This document shows positions 15,335-31,494 of a DNA stretch of 64,000 bases, piece by piece. Position 1 is the first letter of the stretch, and each line of letters begins with the position of its first letter. Source of the DNA: Megachile rotundata (lineage: Eukaryota > Arthropoda > Insecta > Hymenoptera > Megachilidae); contig NW_027473363.1 in assembly GCF_050947335.1 (NCBI RefSeq), positions 498,501-562,500 on the forward strand, written 5' to 3'. Under the pieces are notes generated by a model. It saw nothing but the letters and a program-made list of their open reading frames with translations, was not told where the DNA came from and did not search any database. The position numbers were made by a program, and so were the translations under genes.

Positions 15335-18300
15335 CACAATCACACACTCACACAATCACACTGTCACAATCACACAATCACACAATCACACAATCACACA
15401 ATCACACAATCACACAATCACACAATCACACAATCACACAATCACAATCACACAATCACAATCACACAATCACACAATCACACAATCACACAATCACACA
15501 ATCACACAATCACACAATCACACAATCACACAATCACGCAAACACACAATCACACAATCACACAATCACACAATCACACAATCACACAATGACACAATCA
15601 CACAATCACAGAATCACACAATCACTCAATCACACAACCACACAATCACACAAGCACACAATCACTCAATCACACAATCACAATCACACAATCACACAAT
15701 CACACAATCAAACAATCACACAATCACACAATCACACAATCACACAATCTCACAATCACACAACCACACAATCACACAATCACACAATCACACAATTACG
15801 CACACACACAATCACACATTCACACAATCACACAATCACACAATCACACAATCACACAATCACGGAATCACACAATCACACAATCACACAAGCACACAAT
15901 CACACAATCACACAATCACACAACCACACAACCACACAATCACACAAGCACACAATCACTCAATCACACAATCACAATCACACAATCACACAATTACACA
16001 ATCACACAATCACACAATCACACAATCACACAATCACACAATCACGCAAACACACAATAACACAATCACACAATCACACAATCACACAATGACACAATCA
16101 CACAATCACAGAATCACACAATCACTCAATCACACAATCACACAATCACAATCACACAATCACAATTACACAATCACACAATCACGCAATCACACAATCA
16201 CACAACCACACAACCACACAATCAAACAAGCACACAATCACTCAATCACACAATCACACAATCACACAACCACACGACCACACAATCAAACAAGCACACA
16301 ATCACTCAATCACACAATCGCAATCACACAATCACACAATCACACAATCAAACAATCACACAATCACACAATCACACAATCACACAATCTCACAATCACA
16401 CAATCACACAATCACACAATCACACAATCACAATCTCACAATCACACAATCACAATCACACAATCACACAAACCCACAATCAAACAATCACACAATCACA
16501 CAATCACACAAGCACACAATCACTCAATCACACAATCACACAATGACACAATCACACAATCACAGAATCACACAATCACTCAATCACACAATCACACAAT
16601 CATAATCACACAATCACAATTACACAATCACACAATCACGCAATCACACAATCACACAATCACACATTCACACAATTACACAATCACAATTACGCAATCA
16701 CACAATCCCGATCACACAATCACGATCACACAATCACGGTCACACAACCACACAATCACACAATCACACAATCACACAATCACACAATCACACAATCACA
16801 CAATCACACAATCACACAATCACACAATCACACAATCACACAATCACACAATCACGCAATCACGCAAACACACAATCACACAATCACACAATCACACAAT
16901 CACACAATCACACAATGACACAATCACACAATCACAGAATCACACAATCACACAATCACACAATCACACAATCACACAATCACACAATTACACAATCACA
17001 CAATCACACAATCACACAATCACACAATCACACAATCACACAATCACACAATCACACAATCACGCAATCACACAATCACGCAATCACACAATCACACAAT
17101 CACACAATCACACAATCACAGAATCACACAATCACACAATCACACAATCACACAATCACACAATCACACAATCACACAATCACACAACCACACAACCACA
17201 CAATCAAACAAGCACACAATCACTCAATCACACAATCGCAATCACACAATCACACAATCACACAATCAAACAATCACACAATCACACAATCACACAATCA
17301 CACAATCTCACAATCACACAATCACACAATCACACAATCACACAATCACAATCTCACAATCACACCATCACAATCACACAATCACACAATCACACAATCA
17401 CACAATCAAACAATCACACAATCACACAATCACACAATCACACAATCACACAATCACACAATCACGGTCACACAATCAAACATTCACACAATCACACAAT
17501 CACACAATCACGATCACACAATCACGATCACACAATCACGATCACACAATCACACAATCACACAATCACACACTCACACAATCACACAATCACATTCACA
17601 CAATCACACAATCACACAATCTCACAATCACACAATCACACAATCACACAATCACAATCACACACTCACACACTCACACACTCACACAATCACACAATCA
17701 CATTCACACAATCACACAATCACACAATCACACAATCACGCAATCACACAATCACACAATCACACAATCACACAATCACACAATCACACAATCACACAAT
17801 CACACAATCGCACAATCACACAATCACCAACCACACAATCACAATCACACAATCACAATCACACAATCACACAATCACACAATCAAACAATCACACAATC
17901 ACACAATCACACAATCACACAATCACAATCACACAATCACACAATCACGCAATCAAACAATCACACAATCACACAATCACACAATCACACAATCACACAA
18001 TCACACACTCACACAATCACACAATCACATTCACACAATCACACAATCACACAATCTCACAATCACACAATCACACAATCACACAATCACAATCACACAA
18101 TCACACAATCAAACAATCACACCATCACACAATCACACAAGCACACAATCACTCAATCACACAATCACACACTCACACAATCACACAATCACATTCACAC
18201 AATCACACAATCACACAATCTCACAATCACACAAACACATAATCACACAATAACACAATCACAATCACAAAATCACAATCACACAATCACAATCACACAA

Positions 18301-18913
18301 CCACAATCACACAATCACAATCACACAATCACAATCACACAATCACATTCACACAATCACACAATCACACAATCACACAATCACACAATCACGCAATCAC
18401 ACAATCACACAATCACACAATCACACAATCACACAATCACACAATCACACAATCACACAATCGCACAATCACACAATCACCAACCACACAATCACAATCA
18501 CACAATCACAATCACACAATCACACAATCACACAATCAAACAATCACACAATCACACAATCACACAATCACACAATCACAATCACACAATCACACAATCA
18601 CGCAATCAAACAATCACACAATCACACAATCACACAATCACACAATCACACACTCACACAATCACACAATCACATTCACACAATCACACTATCACACAAT
18701 CTCACAATCACACAATGACACAATCACACAATCACACAATCACAATCACACAATCACACAATCAAACAATCACACAATCACACAATCACACAATCACACA
18801 AGCACACAATCACACAATCACACAATCACACAATCACACAACCACACAATCACACAAGCACGCAGTCACAATCACACAATCACACAATCACACAATCACA
18901 CCATCACCCAATC

Positions 18914-18953
18914 ACACGATCACACGATCACACGATCACACGATCACACGATC
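18914..18953. repeat. Short ACACGATC run (5 units)
   Basis: Five units after CACCATCACCC; block S partner of 14,519-14,558 (offset 4,395). Confidence 0.9.
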
Positions 18954-19252
18954 ACAATCACGCAATCACAATCACGCAGTCACACAATCACGATCACACA
19001 ATCACACAATCACACAACCACACAATCACAATCACACAATCACAATCACACAATAACAATCACACAATCACACAATCACACAATCAAACAATCACAAATA
19101 TCACACAATCACACAATCACACAATCACACAACCACACAATTACACAAGCACGCAGTTACAATCGCACAATCACACAATCACACAATCACACAATCACAC
19201 AATCACACAACCACACAATCACAAAATCATACAATCACACGATCACACAATC

Positions 19253-19507
19253 ACACGATCACACGATCAAACGATCACACGATCACACGATCACACGATC
19301 ACACGATCACACGATCACACGATCACAATCACGCAGTCACACAATAACTGTCACACAATCACGGTCACATAATCACGGTCACATAATCACGGTCACACAA
19401 TCACGGTCACACAATCACGGTCACACAATCACGATCACACTATCACGATGACACAATCACGGTCACACAATCACGGTCACTCAATCAGGGTCACACAATC
19501 ACGGTCA
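19253..19507. repeat. ACACGATC cassette, copy 2 (9 units, one variant)
   Basis: Nine units (19,253-19,324), the third reading AAACGATC. The downstream module keeps the 105-bp spacing from AATAACTGTC (19,343) to ATGACAC (19,448). An isolated unit lies at 19,237. Confidence 0.93.
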
Positions 19508-22500
19508 TACAATTACACAGTCACACAATCACACGGTCACACAATCACACAGTCACACAATCACTCAATCACACAATCACACAATCACAAAATCGCACAA
19601 TCACTCAATCACACAATCACACACTCACACAATCACACTGTCACAATCACACAATCACACAATCACACAATCACACAATCACACAATCACACAATCACAC
19701 AATCACACAATCACACAATCACACAATCACAATCACACAATCACAATCACACAATCACACAATCACACAATCACACAATCACACAATCACACAATCACAC
19801 AATCACACAATCACACAATCACGCAAACACACAATCACACAATCACACAATCACACAATCACACAATCACACAATCACACAATCACACAATCACAGAATC
19901 ACACAATCACTCAATCACACAACCACACAATCACACAAGCACACAATCACTCAATCACACAATCACAATCACACAATCACACAATCACACAATCAAACAA
20001 TCACACAATCACACAATCACACAATCACACAATCTCACAATCACACAACCACACAATCACACAATCACACAATCACACAATTACGCACACACACAATCAC
20101 ACATTCACACAATCACACAATCACACAATCACACAATCACACAATCACGGAATCACACAATCACACAATCACACAAGCACACAATCACACAATCACACAA
20201 TCACACAACCACACAACCACACAATCACACAAGCACACAATCACTCAATCACACAATCACAATCACACAATCACACAATTACACAATCACACAATCACAC
20301 AATCACACAATCACACAATCACACAATCACGCAAACACACAATCACACAATCACACAATCACACAATCACACAATGACACAATCACACAATCACAGAATC
20401 ACACAATCACTCAATCACACAATCACACAATCACAATCACACAATCACAATTACACAATCACACAATCACGCAATCACACAATCACACAACCACACAACC
20501 ACACAATCAAACAAGCACACAATCACTCAATCACACAATCACACAATCACACAACCACACGACCACACAATCAAACAAGCACACAATCACTCAATCACAC
20601 AATCGCAATCACACAATCACACAATCACACAATCAAACAATCACACAATCACACAATCACACAATCACACAATCTCACAATCACACAATCACACAATCAC
20701 ACAATCACACAATCACAATCTCACAATCACACAATCACAATCACACAATCACACAAACCCACAATCAAACAATCACACAATCACACAATCACACAAGCAC
20801 ACAATCACTCAATCACACAATCACACAATGACACAATCACACAATCACAGAATCACACAATCACTCAATCACACAATCACACAATCATAATCACACAATC
20901 ACAATTACACAATCACACAATCACGCAATCACACAATCACACAATCACACATTCACACAATTACACAATCACAATTACGCAATCACACAATCCCGATCAC
21001 ACAATCACGATCACACAATCACGGTCACACAACCACACAATCACACAATCACACAATCACACAATCACACAATCACACAATCACACAATCACACAATCAC
21101 ACAATCACGCAATCACGCAAACACACAATCACACAATCACACAATCACACAATCACACAATCACACAATGACACAATCACACAATCACAGAATCACACAA
21201 TCACACAATCACACAATCACACAATCACACAATCACACAATTACACAATCACACAATCACACAATCACACAATCACACAATCACACAATCACACAATCAC
21301 ACAATCACACAATCACGCAATCACACAATCACGCAATCACACAATCACACAATCACACAATCACACAATCACAGAATCACACAATCACACAATCACACAA
21401 TCACACAATCACACAATCACACAATCACACAATCACACAACCACACAACCACACAATCAAACAAGCACACAATCACTCAATCACACAATCGCAATCACAC
21501 AATCACACAATCACACAATCAAACAATCACACAATCACACAATCACACAATCACACAATCACACAATCTCACAATCACACAATCACACAATCACACAATC
21601 ACACAATCACAATCTCACAATCACACCATCACAATCACACAATCACACAATCACACAATCACACAATCAAACAATCACACAATCACACAATCACACAATC
21701 ACACAATCACACAATCACACAATCACGGTCACACAATCAAACATTCACACAATCACACAATCACACAATCACGATCACACAATCACGATCACACAATCAC
21801 GATCACACAATCACACAATCACACAATCACACACTCACACAATCACACAATCACATTCACACAATCACACAATCACACAATCTCACAATCACACAATCAC
21901 ACAATCACACAATCACAATCACACACTCACACAATCACACAGTCACAATCACACAATCACACAATCACACAATCACACAATCACACAATCACACAATCAC
22001 ACAATCACACAATCACACAATCACACAAACACACACTCACACAATCACACAATCACATTCACACAATCACACAATCACACAATCACACAATCACACAATC
22101 ACACACTCACACACTCACACAATCACACAATCACATTCACACAATCACACAATCACACAATCACACAATCACGCAATCACACAATCACACAATCACACAA
22201 TCACACAATCACACAATCACACAATCACACAATCACACAATCGCACAATCACACAATCACCAACCACACAATCACAATCACACAATCACAATCACACAAT
22301 CACACAATCACACAATCAAACAATCACACAATCACTCAATCACACAATCACACAATCGCAATCACACAATCACACAATCACGCAATCAAACAATCACACA
22401 ATCACACAATCACACAATCACACAATCACACAATCACACAATCACACACTCACACAATCACACAATCACATTCACACAATCACACAATCACACAATCTCA

Positions 22501-23245
22501 CAATCACACAATCACACAATCACACAATCACACAATCACAATCACACAATCACACAATCAAACAATCACACAATCACACAATCACACAAGCACACAATCA
22601 CTCAATCACACAATCACACAATCACATTCACACAATCACACAATCACACAATCTCACAATCACACAAACACATAATCACACAATAACACAATCACAATCA
22701 CAAAATCACAATCACACAATCACAATCACACAACCACAATCACACAATCACAATCACACAATCACAATCACACAATCACATTCACACAATCACACAATCA
22801 CACAATCACACAATCACACAATCACGCAATCACACAATCACACAATCACACAATCACACAATCACACAATCACACAATCACACAATCACACAATCGCACA
22901 ATCACACAATCACCAACCACACAATCACAATCACACAATCACAATCACACAATCACACAATCACACAATCAAACAATCACACAATCACACAATCACACAA
23001 TCACACAATCACAATCACACAATCACACAATCACGCAATCAAACAATCACACAATCACACAATCACACAATCACACAATCACACACTCACACAATCACAC
23101 AATCACATTCACACAATCACACAATCACACAATCTCACAATCACACAATGACACAATCACACAATCACACAATCACAATCACACAATCACACAATCAAAC
23201 AATCACACAATCACACAATCACACAATCACACAAGCACACAATCA

Positions 23246-25750
23246 CTCAATCACACAATCACACAATCATAATCACACAATCACAATTACACAATCACAC
23301 AATCACGCAATCACACAATCACACAATCACACATTCACACAATTACACAATCACAATTACGCAATCACACAATCCCGATCACACAATCACGATCACACAA
23401 TCACGGTCACACAACCACACAATCACACAATCACACAATCACACAATCACACAATCACACAATCACACAATCACACAATCACACAATCACACAATCACAC
23501 AATCACACAATCACGCAATCACGCAAACACACAATCACACAATCACACAATCACACAATCACACAATCACACAATGACACAATCACACAATCACAGAATC
23601 ACACAATCACACAATCACACAATCACACAATCACACAATCACACAATTACACAATCACACAATCACACAATCAGACAATCACACAATCACACAATCACAC
23701 AATCACACAATCACACAATCACGCAATCACACAATCACGCAATCACACAATCACACAATCACACAATCACACAATCACAGAATCACACAATCACACAATC
23801 ACACAATCACACAATCACACAATCACACAATCACACAATCACACAACCACACAACCACACAATCAAACAAGCACACAATCACTCAATCACACAATCGCAA
23901 TCACACAATCACACAATCACACAATCAAACAATCACACAATCACACAATCACACAATCACACAATCTCACAATCACACAATCACACAATCACACAATCAC
24001 ACAATCACAATCTCACAATCACACCATCACAATCACACAATCACACAATCACACAATCACACAATCAAACAATCACACAATCACACAATCACACAATCAC
24101 ACAATCACACAATCACACAATCACGGTCACACAATCAAACATTCACACAATCACACAATCACACAATCACGATCACACAATCACGATCACACAATCACGA
24201 TCACACAATCACACAATCACACAATCACACACTCACACAATCACACAATCACATTCACACAATCACACAATCACACAATCTCACAATCACACAATCACAC
24301 AATCACACAATCACATTCACACAATCACACAATCACACAATCACACAATCACACAATCACACACTCACACACTCACACAATCACACAATCACATTCACAC
24401 AATCACACAATCACACAATCACACAATCTCACAATCACACAATCACACAATCACACAATCACAATCACACACTCACACAATCACACAGTCACAATCACAC
24501 AATCACACAATCACACAATCACACAACCACACAATCACACAATCACACAATCACACAATCACACAATCACAATCACACAATCACAATCACACAATCACAC
24601 AATCACACAATCAAACAATCACACAATCACACAATCACACAAACCCACAATCTCACAATCACACAATCACAATCACACAAACACACACTCACACAATCAC
24701 ACAATCACATTCACACAATCACACAATCACACAATCACACAATCACACAATCACGCAATCACACAATCACACAATCACACAATCACACAATCACACAATC
24801 ACACAATCACACAATCACACAATCGCACAATCACACAATCACACAATCACAATCACACAATCACACAATCACGCAATCAAACAATCACACAATCACACAA
24901 TCACACAATCACACAATCACACAATCACACACTCACACAATCACACAATCACATTCACACAATCACACAATCACACAATCTCACAATCACACAATCACAC
25001 AATCACACAATCACACAATCACAATCACACAATCACACAATCAAACAATCACACAATCACACAATCACACAAGCACACAATCACTCAATCACACAATCAC
25101 ACACTCACACAATCACACAATCACATTCACACAATCACACAATCACACAATCTCACAATCACACAAACACATAATCACACAATAACACAATCACAATCAC
25201 AAAATCACAATCACACAATCACAATCACACAACCACAATCACACAATCACAATCACACAATCACAATCACACAATCACATTCACACAATCACACAATCAC
25301 ACAATCACACAATCACACAATCACGCAATCACACAATCACACAATCACACAATCACACAATCACACAATCACACAATCACACAATCACACAATCGCACAA
25401 TCACACAATCACCAACCACACAATCACAATCACACAATCACAATCACACAATCACACAATCACACAATCAAACAATCACACAATCACACAATCACACAAT
25501 CACACAATCACAATCACACAATCACACAATCACGCAATCAAACAATCACACAATCACACAATCACACAATCACACAATCACACAATCACACAATCACACA
25601 CTCACACAATCACACAATCACATTCACACAATCACACAATCACACAATCTCACAATCACACAATCACACAATCACACAACCACACAATCACAATCACACA
25701 ATCACACAATCAAACAATCACACAATCACACAATCACACAAGCACACGAT
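23246..25750. repeat. HOR block S, partial copy 3
   Basis: Restarts inside the S order: the CATAATC variant at 20,886 recurs at 23,268 (2,382 bp), ATGACAC at 21,168 recurs at 23,574 (2,406 bp), and landmark A at 22,666 and ATCACCAACC at 22,909 recur at 25,165 and 25,408 (2,499 bp). A 2.4-2.5 kb tandem step is therefore nested in the 4.4-kb one. An octamer with an ACAGACAATC variant near 23,670 is private to this copy. Confidence 0.85.
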
Positions 25751-26166
25751 CATACAATCACACAATCACAAAATCACACAAGCACACAATCACTCAATCA
25801 CACAATCACACTCTCACACAGTCACACAATCACCCAACCGCACAATCACACAATCCCACAATCGCACAATCACACAATCACACAATCAGACAATCACACA
25901 ATCACACAATCACGCAGTCACAATCACACAATCACAATCACACAATCACACAATCACAAAATCACACAATCACACAATCACACAATCACACAATCACTCA
26001 ATCACTCAATCACACAATCACTCAATCAAACAATCACACAATCACACAATCACACAATCACACAATCACACAATCACACACTCACACAATCACAAATTCA
26101 CATTCACACAATCACACAATCACACAATCTCACAATCACACAATCACACAATCACACAATCACACA
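25751..26166. repeat. Junction segment between blocks S and R
   Basis: Holds ACGATCATACAATC, ACAAAATC, ACAAGCAC, an ACACTCTC variant, CCCAACCGC, CAGACAATC and ACGCAGTC, then ACTCAATC runs and CACAAATTCACATTC near 26,092-26,106. The order resembles the TCACCCAACC module found near 620, 4,310, 12,390 and 40,850, but with several private variants. No gene is present. Confidence 0.75.
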
Positions 26167-29100
26167 ATCACAATCACACAATCACACAATCAAACAATCA
26201 CACAATCACACAATCACACAAGCACACAATCACTCAATCACACAATCACACACTCACACAATCACACAATCACATTCACAAAATCACACAATCACACAAT
26301 CTCACAATCACACAAACACATAATCACACAATAACACAATCACAATCACAAAATCACAATCACAAAATCACAATCACACAATCACAATCACACAATCACA
26401 ATCACACAATCACAATCACACAATCACAATCACACAATAACACAATCACACAATCAAGCAATCAAACAATCACACAATCCCGGTCACACAATCAAACATT
26501 CACACAATCACACAATCACACAATCACACAATCACACAATCACACAATCACACAATCACACAACCACACAATCACACAATCACACAATCACAATCACACA
26601 ATCACACAATCACGCAATCAAACAATCACACAAACACAATCACACAATCACACAATCACACAATCACACACTCACACAATCACACAATCACATTCACACA
26701 ATCACACAATCACACAATCTCACAATCACACAATCACACAATCACACAATCACAATCACACAATCACACAATCAAACAATCACACAATCACACAATCACA
26801 CAAGCACACAATCACTCAATCACACAATCACACACTCACACAATCACACAATCACATTCACACAATCACACAATCACACAATCTCACAATCACACAATCA
26901 CACAATCACACAATCACACAATCACAATCACACAATCACACAATCAAACAATCACACAATCACACAATCACACAAGCACACAATCACTCAATCACACAAC
27001 CACACACTCACACAATCACACAATCACATTCACACAATCACACAATCACACAATCTCACAATCTCACAATCACACAAACACATAATCACACAATAACACA
27101 ATCACAATCACAAAATCACAATCACACAATCACAATCACACAATCACACAATCACACAATCAAAAATTCACACAATCACACAATCACACAATCACAATCA
27201 CACAATCACACAATCACGCAATCAAACAATCACACAATCACACAATCACACAATCACACAATCACACAATCACACAATCACACACTCACACAATCACACA
27301 ATCACATTCACACAATCACACAATCACACAATCTCACAATCACACAATCGCACAATCACACAACCACACAATCACAATCACACAATCACACAATCAAACA
27401 ATCACACAATCACACAATCACACAAGCACACAATCACTCAATCACACAATCACACACTCACACAATCACACAATCACATTCACACAATCACACAATCACA
27501 CAATCTCACAATCACACAAACACATAATCACACAATAACACAATCACAATCACAAAATCACAATCACACAATCACAATCACACAATCACAATCACACAAT
27601 CACAATCACACAATCACACAATCACACAATCAAACAATCAAACAATCACACAATCACGGTCACACAATCAAACATTCACACAATCACACAATCACACAAT
27701 CACGATCACACAATCACGATCACACAATCACGATCACACAATCACGATCACACAATCACGATCACACAATCACGGTCACACACTCACGGTCACACAATCA
27801 CGGTCACACAACCACACAATCACACAATCACACAATCACACAATCATACAATCACACAATCACAAAATCACACAAGCACACTATCACTCAATCACACAAT
27901 CACACACTCACACAGTCACACAATCACCCAACCACACAATCACACAATCCCACAATCGCACAATCACACAATCACACAATCACACAATCACGCAGTCACA
28001 ATCACACAATCACAATCACACAATCACACAATCACACAATCACACAATCACAAAATCACACAATCACACAATCACACAATCACACAATCACACAATCACT
28101 CAATCACTCAATCACACAATCACTCAATCACACAATCACTCAATCACACAATCACACAATCACTATCACACAATCACAATTACACAATGACACAATCACA
28201 CACTCACACAATCACAATCACACAATCACACAATCACACAATCAAACAATCACACAATCACACAATCACACAAACACACAATCTCACAATCACACAATCA
28301 CAATCACACAATCACACAATCACACAATCACACAATCAAACAATCACACAATCACACAATCACACAATCACACAATCACGGTCACACAATCAAACATTCA
28401 CACAATCACACAATCACACAATCACGATCACACAATCACGCTCACACAATCACGATCACACAATCACACAATCACACAATCACATTCACACAGTCACACA
28501 ATCACACAATCTCACAATCACACAATCACACAATCACACAATCACAACCACACAACCACACAATCACACAAGCACACAATCACTCAATCACACAATCACA
28601 ATCACACAATCACACAATCACACAATCACAATCACACAATCAAACAATCACAATCACGCAATCACACAATCACGATCTCACAATCACGATCACACAATCA
28701 CGATCACACAATCACGATCACACAATCACGGTCACACAATCACGGTCACAGAACCACGCAATCACACAATCACACAATCACAAAATCACACAATCACACA
28801 ATCACACAATCACACAACCACATAATCACAGAATCACGCAATCACACAATCACACAATCTCACAATCACACAATCACACAATCACACAATCACACAATCA
28901 CAATCACACAATCACACAATCAAACAATCACACAATCACACAATCACACAAGCACACAATCACTCAATCACACAACCACACACTCACACAATCACACAAT
29001 CACATTCACACAATCACACAATCACACAATCTCACAATCTCACAATCACACAAACACATAATCACACAATAACACAATCACAATCACAAAATCACAATCA

Positions 29101-30695
29101 CACAATCACAATCACACAATCACACAATCACACAATCAAAAATTCACACAATCACACAATCACACAATCACAATCACACAATCACACAATCACGCAATCA
29201 AACAATCACACAATCGCACAATCACACAATCACACAATCACACAATCACACAATCACACACTCACACAATCACACAATCACATTCACACAATCACACAAT
29301 CACACAATCTCACAATCACACAATCACACAATCACACAACCACACAATCACAATCACACAATCACACAATCAAACAATCACACAATCACACAATCACACA
29401 AGCACACAATCACTCAATCACACAATCACACACTCACACAATCACACAATCACATTCACACAATCACACAATCACACAATCTCACAATCACACAAACACA
29501 TAATCACACAATAACACAATCACAATCACAAAATCACAATCACACAATCACAATCACACAATCACAATCACACAATCACAATCACACAATCACACAATCA
29601 CACAATCAAACAATCAAACAATCACACAATCACGGTCACACAATCAAACATTCACACAATCACACAATCACACAATCACGATCACACAATCACGATCACA
29701 CAATCATGATCACACAATCATGATCACACAATCACGATCACACAATCACGGTCACACACTCACGGTCACACAATCACGGTCACACAACCACACAATCACA
29801 CAATCACACAATCACACAATCATACAATCACACAATCACAAAATCACACAAGCACACTATCACTCAATCACACAATCACACACTCACACAGTCACACAAT
29901 CACACAACCACACAATCACACAATCCCACAATCGCACAATCACACAATCACACAATCACACAATCACGCAGTCACAATCGCACAATCACAATCACACAAT
30001 CACACAATCACACAATCACACAATCACAAAATCACACAATCACACAATCACACAATCACTCAATCACTCAATCACACAATCACTCAATCACACAATCACT
30101 CAATCACACAATCACACAATCACTATCACACAATCACAATTACACAATGACACAATCACACACTCACACAATCACAATCACACAATCACACAATCACACA
30201 ATCAAACAATCACACAATCACACAATCACACAAACACACAATCTCACAATCACACAATCACAATCACACAATCACACAATCACACAATCACACAATCACA
30301 ATCACACAATCACACATTCACAATCACGCAATCACACAATCACGATCTCACAATCACGATCACACAATCACGATCACACAATCACGATCACACAATCACG
30401 GTCACACAATCACGGTCACAGAACCACGCAATCACACAATCACACAATCACAAAATCACACAATCACACAATAACACAATCACACAACCACATAATCACA
30501 GAATCACGCAATCACACAATCACACAATCACACAATCACACAATCACACAATCACACAATCACGCAATCACACAAGCACACAATCACACAATCACACAAT
30601 CACACAATCACACAACCACACAATCACACAAGCACGCAGTCACAATCACACAATCACACAATCACACAATCACACAATCACACCATCACCCAATC

Positions 30696-30735
30696 ACACG
30701 ATCACACGATCACACGATCACACGATCACACGATC
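30696..30735. repeat. Short ACACGATC run (5 units)
   Basis: Five units after CACCATCACCC; block R partner of 14,519-14,558 (offset 16,177). Confidence 0.9.
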
Positions 30736-31034
30736 ACAATCACGCAATCACAATCACGCAGTCACACAATCACGATCACACAATCACACAATCACACAAC
30801 CACACAATCACAATCACACAATCACAATCACACAATTACAATCACACAATCACACAATCACACAATCAAACAATCACAAATATCACACAATCACACAATC
30901 ACACAATCACACAACCACACAATTACACAAGCACGCAGTTACAATCGCACAATCACACAATCACACAATCACACAATCACACAATCACACAACCACACAA
31001 TCACAAAATCATACAATCACACGATCACACAATC

Positions 31035-31297
31035 ACACGATCACACGATCACACGATCACACGATCACACGATCACACGATCACACGATCACACGATCAC
31101 ACGATCACACGATCACAATCACGCAGTCACACAATAACTGTCACACAATCACGGTCACATAATCACGGTCACATAATCACGGTCACACAATCACGGTCAC
31201 ACAATCACGGTCACACAATCACGATCACACTATCACGATGACACAATCACGGTCACACAATCACGGTCACTCAATCAGGGTCACACAATCACGGTCA
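31035..31297. repeat. ACACGATC cassette, copy 3 (10 units)
   Basis: Ten units (31,035-31,114) and an isolated unit at 31,019. AATAACTGTC at 31,133 and ATGACAC at 31,238 are again 105 bp apart. This is the block R partner of the 14.9-kb cassette. Confidence 0.93.
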
Positions 31298-31494
31298 TAC
31301 AATTACACAGTCACACAATCACACGGTCACACAATCACACAGTCACACAATCACTCAATCACACAATCACACAATCACACAATCGCACAATCACTCAATC
31401 ACACAATCACACACTCACACAATCACACTGTCACAATCACACAATCACACAATCACACAATCACACAATCACACAATCACACAATCACACAATC

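Larger units (their letters stand above)
8640..16540. repeat. HOR block R, copy 1 (carries the extra 1,376-bp unit)
   Basis: Long-range copy of 26,167-32,620. Paired marks: landmark A 8,787/26,314, 9,577/27,076, 10,019/27,518, 11,537/29,052, 11,979/29,494. TCAAAAATTC 9,661/27,160 and 11,621/29,136. AATAACTGTC 14,956/31,133. The offset runs 17,527, 17,499, 17,515, then drops to 16,131-16,177 because this copy contains one more 1,376-bp unit, and to about 16,075 after the private 110-bp duplication. Similarity starts near 8,640 and stops near 16,540, where this copy reads ATGACAC and the other ACACACTC. The shared ACATTCACAAAATC variant at 8,745-8,760 supports common descent. Confidence 0.9.
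14400..18794. repeat. HOR block S, copy 1
   Basis: About 4.4-kb unit repeated directly at 18,795-23,245. Marks: ACAAGCAC 14,406/18,801, AATAACTGTC 14,956/19,343, ATGACACAATCACGG 15,061/19,448, ATGACAC 16,089/20,374 and 16,915/21,168, ATCACCAACC 17,823/22,256 and 18,476/22,909, landmark A 18,233/22,666, ATGACAC 18,716/23,148. Offsets 4,387-4,395 fall to 4,285 and 4,253, then rise to 4,433. The first drop reflects the private 110-bp duplication here; the later rise is about 180 bp of extra units in copy 2. The first 2.1 kb also belongs to block R, so R and S overlap. Confidence 0.88.
18795..23245. repeat. HOR block S, copy 2
   Basis: Direct tandem copy of 14,400-18,794 (landmarks listed there). 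It contains its own cassette of ACACGATC units (19,253-19,324), one of which reads AAACGATC. Between 21,168 and 22,256 it has about 180 bp more than copy 1, in a region rich in ACACACTC and ACATTC variants. Its last part (about 20,865-23,245) is itself the template of the following partial copy. No gene is present. Confidence 0.88.

Noticed and set aside
17823..17832. ATCACCAACC junctions (11 copies) as target-site scars of a mobile element
   Set aside because: All copies have the same local context (TCGCAC octamers before, ACACAATCACAATC after) and travel with their HOR block. No inserted sequence or target duplication is visible; a simple deletion within a unit explains it.
21168..27527. 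2,119-codon forward open frame as a giant His/Asn/Thr/Gln repeat protein gene
   Set aside because: The same peptide is encoded in all three forward frames, there is no promoter-like or unique flanking sequence, the start is a chance ATGAC variant of the repeat, and the end is the landmark A TAA. The same reasoning removes 3,495-5,342, 16,089-18,242, 16,915-19,056, 42,150-43,907, 46,060-47,883, 48,026-50,395, 48,456-51,068, 51,065-54,523, 55,100-58,144 and the shorter ones.
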